This document shows positions 15,223-20,210 of a stretch of 20,210 nt of DNA, piece by piece. Below the pieces are notes generated by a model. It saw only the letters and a list, made by a program, of their open reading frames with translations. It ran no database searches and had not been told where the DNA came from. A program made the position numbers and the translations under genes. Source of the DNA: Fen-999 sp035654135. Its GTDB lineage: Bacteria > Pseudomonadota > Gammaproteobacteria > Burkholderiales > Rhodocyclaceae. Numbering within the stretch: position 1 is the first letter of the stretch; every line of letters starts with the position of its first letter. The DNA lies in NCBI GenBank assembly GCA_035654135.1, contig DASRXN010000035.1:1-20210 (forward strand). Reading direction: 5' to 3'.

Positions 15223-16044
15223 ATGGGCATCATGGATTGGTTCAAACAGATCGCAGGTGGTGACAGCCAGCCGGAATCCGGCAAAGCCGCACCAGCGGTG
15301 CCAGCACCCAGCGAAGACCGGGGCGCAGAGGTCGGCGGCCTCAATTTCAAATCCGCGGTGGATGCCCACATGAAGTGGAAGATCCGCCTCGAGTCGTACA
15401 TCAACGGCACCAGCACGGAAGCGCTCAAGGTGGATGTCGTCTGCCGCGACGACCAGTGCCCGCTGGGCAAGTGGATCTACAGCCGGGGTGGCGGCGAGTT
15501 CGGCTACTCGGAAACCTTCTTCGACATGAAGGCGCACCACGCCAATTTCCACCGCTGCGCCGGCGAGGTGCTGGCCAGCGCCCAGGCAGGAGAAAAGAAA
15601 AAAGCGCTCGATCTGCTACACCACGGCGATTACGTGCGTGCCTCGGAGCGGGTGAAGAAGCTGCTGGCCAAGCTCTTCGTCCTCGTCGCCGACGGCAATA
15701 CCGCCATCGACGCCCACGTGAAATGGAAGGAAAGGCTGCGGGACCACATCACCGGCAGGAGCCAGGAAACCATCACGATGGAATCCGTCGCCCGCGATGA
15801 CGAATGTGCCCTGGGCGTCTGGCTCATCGGCGAGGGCAGCCAGCACTATGGCAGTGTCCCTGGCTTCGATGCCGTGCGTCAGGCACACGCCCGTTTCCAC
15901 AACTGCGCCGGCGACGTGCTCGCCATGGCAGGCAGGGGACGTCCCGACGAAGCGCTCCGGATGCTGGAGGAAGGCGAGTACGCTCGCGCCTCCGACGATG
16001 TGACGGCGGCGCTGGTCGATCTCTTCGCCCAGCGCCGCAGCTAG
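15223..16044 (+). CDS. Tandem CZB (chemoreceptor zinc-binding) domain protein
   Basis: 273 residues, soluble. After a Pro/Ala-rich linker (15-40) come two CZB domains. The first has H49, C79 in CPLGKW and H106/H110 in HANFH. The second has H165, C195 in CALGVW and H222/H226 in HARFH. Every ligand is offset by exactly 116 residues, so the domains arose by a clean duplication, and both fit the CZB consensus (Cx[hydrophobic]Gx[aromatic], HxxxH). CZB domains bind Zn and usually sit at the C-terminus of chemoreceptors or diguanylate cyclases, where they sense zinc or hypochlorite. Here no signalling domain is attached. Strong Shine-Dalgarno. Function as a free zinc or oxidant sensor is inference. 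Confidence 0.88.
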   Translation: MGIMDWFKQIAGGDSQPESGKAAPAVPAPSEDRGAEVGGLNFKSAVDAHMKWKIRLESYINGTSTEALKVDVVCRDDQCPLGKWIYSRGGGEFGYSETFFDMKAHHANFHRCAGEVLASAQAGEKKKALDLLHHGDYVRASERVKKLLAKLFVLVADGNTAIDAHVKWKERLRDHITGRSQETITMESVARDDECALGVWLIGEGSQHYGSVPGFDAVRQAHARFHNCAGDVLAMAGRGRPDEALRMLEEGEYARASDDVTAALVDLFAQRRS

Positions 16045-16057
16045 GAACGCTTTCGCG

Positions 16058-16468
16058 TCAGGAAAAGAACTTGCCGGCCAGGGCTGCCAAACCCTTGCTC
16101 AGGGCATCCCCTTCCGTTACTTGACCCTGCGGCGTCAGTTTGTCGATAAGCCCGGGCAGCAGGTTGGCCAGGGCGCCCGACGCATCGCCGGACGACATGC
16201 CCAACTTGCCGGCGATATCGCCGATTGTGCCTTCACCCAGCGCGGCCTTGATCTGATCGCCGGACACCGGCAGATTCGCCCCCGTGCCAACCCAGGAAGC
16301 GGCCTGATCGCCCAGACCCGCCTGATTGAACTTGCCCAGCAGGCCGCCGAGCCCGCCCTCGTGATTCTGAATCAGGCCCATCACCAGCTTCATCAGGTCG
16401 GCCTGCCCGCCCTGGCTGCCCCCCAGCGCGCCCATCGCCTGCCCTGCCAATTGATCCAGTAATCCCAT
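16058..16468 (-). CDS. YidB/DUF937 family protein
   Basis: 136 residues, Gly/Ala/Leu-rich, beginning MGLLDQLAGQAMGALGGSQG, with the YidB-like core GLGDQAASWVGTGANLPVSG (about 51-70), IKAALGEGTIGDIAGKLGMS and LANLLPGLIDKLTPQGQVTE. The function of this family is not established; E. coli YidB is the reference member. The ATG has AGGAG 8 bp upstream. It is convergent with the CZB gene, with only 13 bp between the stops, most of which can form a 4-bp stem (ACGC/GCGT). It is divergent from the GGDEF-EAL gene. Confidence 0.88.
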   Translation of the reverse strand: MGLLDQLAGQAMGALGGSQGGQADLMKLVMGLIQNHEGGLGGLLGKFNQAGLGDQAASWVGTGANLPVSGDQIKAALGEGTIGDIAGKLGMSSGDASGALANLLPGLIDKLTPQGQVTEGDALSKGLAALAGKFFS

Positions 16469-16562
16469 GATCGATCTCCTGTAGAAAGAAACCGGCCCGG
16501 CTGTTGCCAGGACCGAGGCTGCAATCTACACGCAACTCGCTGCCTCGATCGTGAATGTTTGC

Positions 16563-16586
16563 AAACCGTTTTTCGAACAGCGGTTT
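16563..16586. repeat. Inverted repeat next to the GGDEF-EAL gene promoter
   Basis: AAACCG (16563-16568) and CGGTTT (16581-16586) form a perfect 6-bp inverted repeat with a 12-base centre. TTTGC (16558-16562) and GCAAA (16593-16597) extend the symmetry further out. It overlaps the predicted -35 at 16584-16590, so it could be an operator; no known regulator is recognised. Confidence 0.4.
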
Positions 16587-16612
16587 GGGTGAGCAAAGTA
16601 GAATTCTATAAT
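16584..16612 (+). promoter_or_regulatory. Predicted sigma-70 promoter of the GGDEF-EAL/mfd pair
   Basis: A perfect -10 hexamer TATAAT lies at 16607-16612. The matching -35 is weak: TTGGGT at 16585-16590 (16 bp spacing) or TTTGGG at 16584-16589 (17 bp). A transcript would start near 16619, about 35 bases before the ATG. Confidence 0.55.
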
Positions 16613-16653
16613 TCGGCCTCGAACCCGTCTTCCCCGATTCCCGCCCCACGTCC

Positions 16654-18354
16654 ATGCGCCCCCTTGCCAAGAGCTCCCACAGCAGCAACCTGCGCATCCT
16701 GCGCGAACGCGCCAGCAAGGCCTCGATGCAGGGGGTTCTGATTGCCGCGGTAGCGGTAATGCTGGCCACCCTGGCAGCGTCCTACCTGACCGACGGCGGC
16801 ATCAGCATGGAAGGCTTCATGCACGCGCAGAAGACCAATTCAGCCCTTTGGGTACTCGACCTGATGCCGTTCGCCTTCGGCTACATCGGCCAGTACCACA
16901 GCCTGGTCATCGCGCGCGAAGCCACCAGCCTGGTACGCGAACAGACCCAGGAATTGCGCGAACGGGCCGACGACCTGGAGAAGCAGGCCAACTTCGCCGC
17001 TACCCACGACCAGGTCACCGAACTGCCCAACCGCGCCCTGTTCGCCGACCGCCTCGAACGGACCATCTCGATGAGCAACGAGCGTCAGGCACGCTTCGCC
17101 TTGCTGATCCTGGATGTGGAAAACCTCAAGGAAGTCCAGGACACGCTTGGCGCGGGGCACACCGACCGGCTCCTGAAGCAGGTCGCCACCCGACTCAGCG
17201 GCATGGTCAAGGCCCAGGACAGCCTGGCACGCGTCGACAGCCACAGTTTCGCCCTGCTGATTGCGGATGTCGCCAACGCAGACCAGGCCGAACACGCCGC
17301 ACGGATCGTGCAGAAGGCCATGGAGCCGGCGTTCGGCATCGATCAGATGAAGCTGAGCCTGCACTCCAGCATCGGCATCGTCATCTACCCGGATCACGGC
17401 GAGAATCCGGAGATCCTGTTGCAGCGCGCCGGCGTGGCGGTGTACATGGCCGGCCGCTCCTACAGCGGCTATGCCGTGTACTCGCCCGGCTTCGACGACC
17501 ACAGCCCGCGACGTCTGACCCTCATGGGAGAACTGCGCCAGGCGCTGGAAAAAGGCCAGTTTGAATTGCATCACCAACCCAAGGTGGATATCGCCAGCGG
17601 CGAGGTCATCGGCTCGGAAGCCTTGGTGCGCTGGCATCACAGCCGGCATGGCTACATCCCTCCGGACGAGTTCATCACGCTGGCCGAACGCACGCGCATG
17701 ATCCGGCCGCTGACCCAATGGGTCCTGGAGCGAGCCTTCGGCGACTGCTCGGTACTGCGTGGCGCCGGCTTCGCCTGGGTGGTATCGGTCAACCTGTCGG
17801 CGCGCGACCTGCACGATCCCGAGTTTCCCGATCTGGTCGCGGGCATCATGGCCCGCGTCGGCATCCGTCCGGAATGGATCATTCTGGAGATCACCGAGAG
17901 CAGCATCATGGTCGATCCGGCGCGCGTGCTGAACGTCGTCGAACGGCTGCACGACATGGGTTTCAACCTCTCCATCGACGACTACGGCACGGGCTACTCC
18001 TCCCTGGCTTATCTGAAGAAGCTGCCGGTGTCGGAACTGAAGATCGACAAATCATTCGTCATGGACATGCTCGCCAGCGAGAACGACGCCATCATCGTCC
18101 GCGCTACGGTCGACCTGGCGCACAACCTCGGCCTCAAGGTCACCGCCGAAGGCGTCGAGACGACGGAAGCCCTCGCCGTGCTGCGCGGCTATGGCTGCGA
18201 CATTGGCCAGGGCCACCTGTTCTCGAAGGCCCGCCCGCTCACGGAAATCATCGACTGGCTGAACACCGGTCCCTGGAAAGGCCGCCCCCATCCTGAAATG
18301 GCCGCCAGCGCGCCCATTGACGGCATGCTGGCGGAACGTCCGTACGGCGCGTGA
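16654..18354 (+). CDS. Membrane GGDEF-EAL protein, likely c-di-GMP phosphodiesterase
   Basis: 566 residues. There are one or two N-terminal membrane segments (about 26-46 and 65-83), a short coiled coil (about 92-115), a GGDEF-fold domain (about 117-275) and an EAL domain (about 290-545). The GGDEF signature is replaced by DSHSF (195-199), so cyclase activity is not expected. The EAL site is complete: E322 in EALVRW, N380, E412, D442-D443 in DDYGTGYSS, K463, E499 and E502. It should hydrolyse c-di-GMP at the membrane, with the dead GGDEF domain perhaps as a regulatory nucleotide sensor. No clear Shine-Dalgarno precedes the ATG. Its TGA overlaps the GTG start of mfd. Confidence 0.93.
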   Translation: MRPLAKSSHSSNLRILRERASKASMQGVLIAAVAVMLATLAASYLTDGGISMEGFMHAQKTNSALWVLDLMPFAFGYIGQYHSLVIAREATSLVREQTQELRERADDLEKQANFAATHDQVTELPNRALFADRLERTISMSNERQARFALLILDVENLKEVQDTLGAGHTDRLLKQVATRLSGMVKAQDSLARVDSHSFALLIADVANADQAEHAARIVQKAMEPAFGIDQMKLSLHSSIGIVIYPDHGENPEILLQRAGVAVYMAGRSYSGYAVYSPGFDDHSPRRLTLMGELRQALEKGQFELHHQPKVDIASGEVIGSEALVRWHHSRHGYIPPDEFITLAERTRMIRPLTQWVLERAFGDCSVLRGAGFAWVVSVNLSARDLHDPEFPDLVAGIMARVGIRPEWIILEITESSIMVDPARVLNVVERLHDMGFNLSIDDYGTGYSSLAYLKKLPVSELKIDKSFVMDMLASENDAIIVRATVDLAHNLGLKVTAEGVETTEALAVLRGYGCDIGQGHLFSKARPLTEIIDWLNTGPWKGRPHPEMAASAPIDGMLAERPYGA

Positions 18355-20210
18355 CCGCTTCGCCGCTGCTTCCGTCCAACGCATTCCCCACCGCCAGACC
18401 TGGCGCGCGGGCGGATCTGCCGCCCCTCGCTGGTTCGGCCGATGCGCTGGCCATCGCGCAGCTGGCAAGCGCCGGTCGCCTGCTTGCCGTCGTCGCGGCC
18501 AGCCCGCTTGACGCCCAGCGGCTGAGCGAGGAAGTCGCCTGGTTCGCGCCCGAACTGCGCGTGCACCTGCTGCCGGACTGGGAGACGCTGCCCTACGACA
18601 GTTTCTCGCCGCACCACGACCTGATCTCCGAACGCCTCGCCACGCTCCATGCCGTCAGCCGCGGCGAGTGCGAAGTGCTGATCGTCGCCGCAGCCACCGC
18701 GCTGGCGCGCATGGCGCCGCCCTCGCACCTGGTCGGCCACACCTTCTTCCTGAAGAAGGGCGACAAGCTCGACCTCGACAAGCTGCGCGGACAACTGACG
18801 CTGGCCGGCTACCAGCCCATGACGCAGGTGGTCGCGGCAGGCGAATACAGCGTGCGCGGCGGCCTGATCGACCTCTTCCCGATGGGATCGGCGCTGCCCT
18901 ACCGCATCGAGCTGTTCGACGACGAGGTCGAGACGCTGCGCACTTTCGACGTCGATTCGCAGCGCACCCTCTACCCGGTGCCCGAAATCCGCCTGCTGCC
19001 GGCGCGCGAATTCCCGATCGGCGAAGCCGGCCGCAACAAGTTCCGGAGTCGCTTCCGCGAGACCTTCGAGGGCGACGCCTCGCGCATCGCGCTCTACAAA
19101 GACGTCTCCGCCGGCACACTGCCGGCCGGCATCGAGTACTACCTGCCGCTGTTCTTCGATGAAACGGCGACGCTCTTTGACTACCTGCCCAAGGACGCGC
19201 GGCTGCTGACCCATCACGACGTGCCGGCGGCCATCGCCGAATTCTGGCGCGACCTGACCGGCCGCTACCACATGCTGAACGGCGATCGCTCGCGGCCGGT
19301 GATGGCGCCCAGCGACCTGTTCCTCACCGACGAGCAGTTCTTCATTCGCTGCCAGGACTACCCGCGTTACCAGGCGAGCCCGGGCGCCGAGGGCGCGCTG
19401 CCGTCACTCGCCGTCGACCGCAAGGCCGACGACCCGCTCGCCGCCTTCAAGTCCTTCCTCGCCACCTTCCCCGGCCGCGTGCTGCTGGTAGCCGAGTCGC
19501 CGGGGAGGCGTGCCACCATGGCTGACTTTCTGCGCGAGCACGGCCAGGCCGCCGAACCCTGCGACGGCTTCGCCGCCTTCGTCGCCGGCGCCGAAAAAGT
19601 CAGCCTTGGCGTCGCGCCGCTCTCGGGCGGCTTCCTGCTTGCCGAAGCGAAGCTCGCCGTCGTCACCGAGAACGAGCTGTTCGCCGCCACCGCCCGACCG
19701 CGAGGCAAGCGCGATATCGCCCGGCGCAGCAACCTCGAAGGCTGGCTGCGCGACCTCTCCGAACTGCGCATCGGCGACCCGGTGGTGCACGAGTCGCACG
19801 GCATCGGCCGCTACCAGGGCCTCGCGCACATGGATTACGGCGATGGGGACAATGAGTTCCTGCACCTCGAATACGCCGAGGGCGCCACGCTCTACGTGCC
19901 GGTGGCGCAATTGCACGTCATCTCGCGCTACAGCGGCGCCGACCCGGAGGCGGTGGAACTGCATCGCCTCGGTTCCGGCCAGTGGGAGAAGGCCAAGCGC
20001 AAGGCGGCCGAGCAAGTGCGCGATACCGCCGCCGAGCTGCTGCACCTCTACGCCCAGCGCGCGGCGCGCCAGGGCCACCAGTTCAATTTCAAGCAGCACG
20101 ACCTCGAGGCCTTCGCCGATGGCTTCGGCTTCGAGGAGACGCCCGACCAGCAGGCCGCGATCAACGCCGTGGTCGAGGACATGAAGTCGGGCAAGCCGAT
20201 GGACCGCCTG
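18351..20210 (+). CDS. mfd: Mfd transcription-repair coupling factor (partial)
   Basis: 620 residues are visible; the gene runs off the right edge just before the expected helicase Walker A. Mfd removes RNA polymerase stalled at DNA lesions and recruits UvrA. The UvrB-like N-terminal module is visible (LLPDWETLPYDSFSPHHDLI, GEYSVRGGLIDLFPMG). It is followed by the RNA-polymerase-interacting domain (about 470-545: IGDPVVHESHGIGRYQGL, YVPVAQLHVISRYSG) and the start of the translocase module (FGFEETPDQQAAINAVVEDM). The start is the GTG at 18351: an in-frame stop lies at 18318-18320, no ATG or other GTG or TTG is available between, and the next ATG is about 120 codons in. GTGA overlaps the EAL gene stop. 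Confidence 0.96.
   Translation, partial: MTASPLLPSNAFPTARPGARADLPPLAGSADALAIAQLASAGRLLAVVAASPLDAQRLSEEVAWFAPELRVHLLPDWETLPYDSFSPHHDLISERLATLHAVSRGECEVLIVAAATALARMAPPSHLVGHTFFLKKGDKLDLDKLRGQLTLAGYQPMTQVVAAGEYSVRGGLIDLFPMGSALPYRIELFDDEVETLRTFDVDSQRTLYPVPEIRLLPAREFPIGEAGRNKFRSRFRETFEGDASRIALYKDVSAGTLPAGIEYYLPLFFDETATLFDYLPKDARLLTHHDVPAAIAEFWRDLTGRYHMLNGDRSRPVMAPSDLFLTDEQFFIRCQDYPRYQASPGAEGALPSLAVDRKADDPLAAFKSFLATFPGRVLLVAESPGRRATMADFLREHGQAAEPCDGFAAFVAGAEKVSLGVAPLSGGFLLAEAKLAVVTENELFAATARPRGKRDIARRSNLEGWLRDLSELRIGDPVVHESHGIGRYQGLAHMDYGDGDNEFLHLEYAEGATLYVPVAQLHVISRYSGADPEAVELHRLGSGQWEKAKRKAAEQVRDTAAELLHLYAQRAARQGHQFNFKQHDLEAFADGFGFEETPDQQAAINAVVEDMKSGKPMDRL

Noticed and set aside
16045..16057. 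Short stem ACGC/GCGT between the convergent CZB and YidB genes
   Set aside because: A 4-bp stem without a T-run is too weak to call a terminator.
16840..17952. 370-residue minus-strand open frame opposite the GGDEF-EAL gene
   Set aside because: It has shadow-frame composition, and the sense frame carries the complete EAL site.

Overview
The window is high-GC, densely coded bacterial chromosome. Gene content and protein style (a complete Kdp potassium operon, YidB/DUF937, an EAL protein joined to mfd, a CZB protein, a molybdoenzyme with a c-type multihaem partner) suggest a respiratory betaproteobacterium, perhaps near Rhodocyclaceae. The lineage is an inference from gene style only. No rRNA, tRNA, CRISPR array or insertion sequence was seen.

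Region 1 (1-7721, minus strand) is one tightly packed operon for emergency K+ uptake. In transcription order it holds an unnamed 29-residue membrane ORF, kdpF, kdpA, kdpB, kdpC, kdpD and an OmpR-type response regulator in the kdpE position, cut by the left edge. Genes overlap (TGATG, ATGA, TAATG) or lie within about 11 bp. A divergent intergenic region (7722-8019) carries the putative kdp promoter with phased CTTA half-sites.

Region 2 (8020-8959, plus) is a CsgG-like lipoprotein followed by a strong hairpin.

Region 3 (9020-15113, plus) is the most interesting part. It is a compact set of seven genes: an alpha/beta hydrolase, a small exported Lys/Met-rich protein, a small exported protein of unknown family, a membrane-anchored pentahaem cytochrome c, a Tat-exported DMSO-reductase-family molybdoenzyme, a four-cluster ferredoxin subunit and a TorD-type chaperone. 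It looks like a periplasmic respiratory complex in which a pentahaem cytochrome replaces the usual NrfD/DmsC membrane anchor. The catalytic subunit has His in place of the third Cys of its N-terminal [4Fe-4S] motif. The substrate cannot be assigned from sequence.

Region 4 (15223-20210) holds a protein made of two tandem CZB zinc-binding domains, a convergent YidB/DUF937 protein, and a plus-strand pair. The pair is a membrane GGDEF-EAL protein with a destroyed GGDEF motif and an intact EAL site, and mfd, which starts at a GTG overlapping the EAL stop codon and is cut by the right edge just before its helicase Walker A motif.
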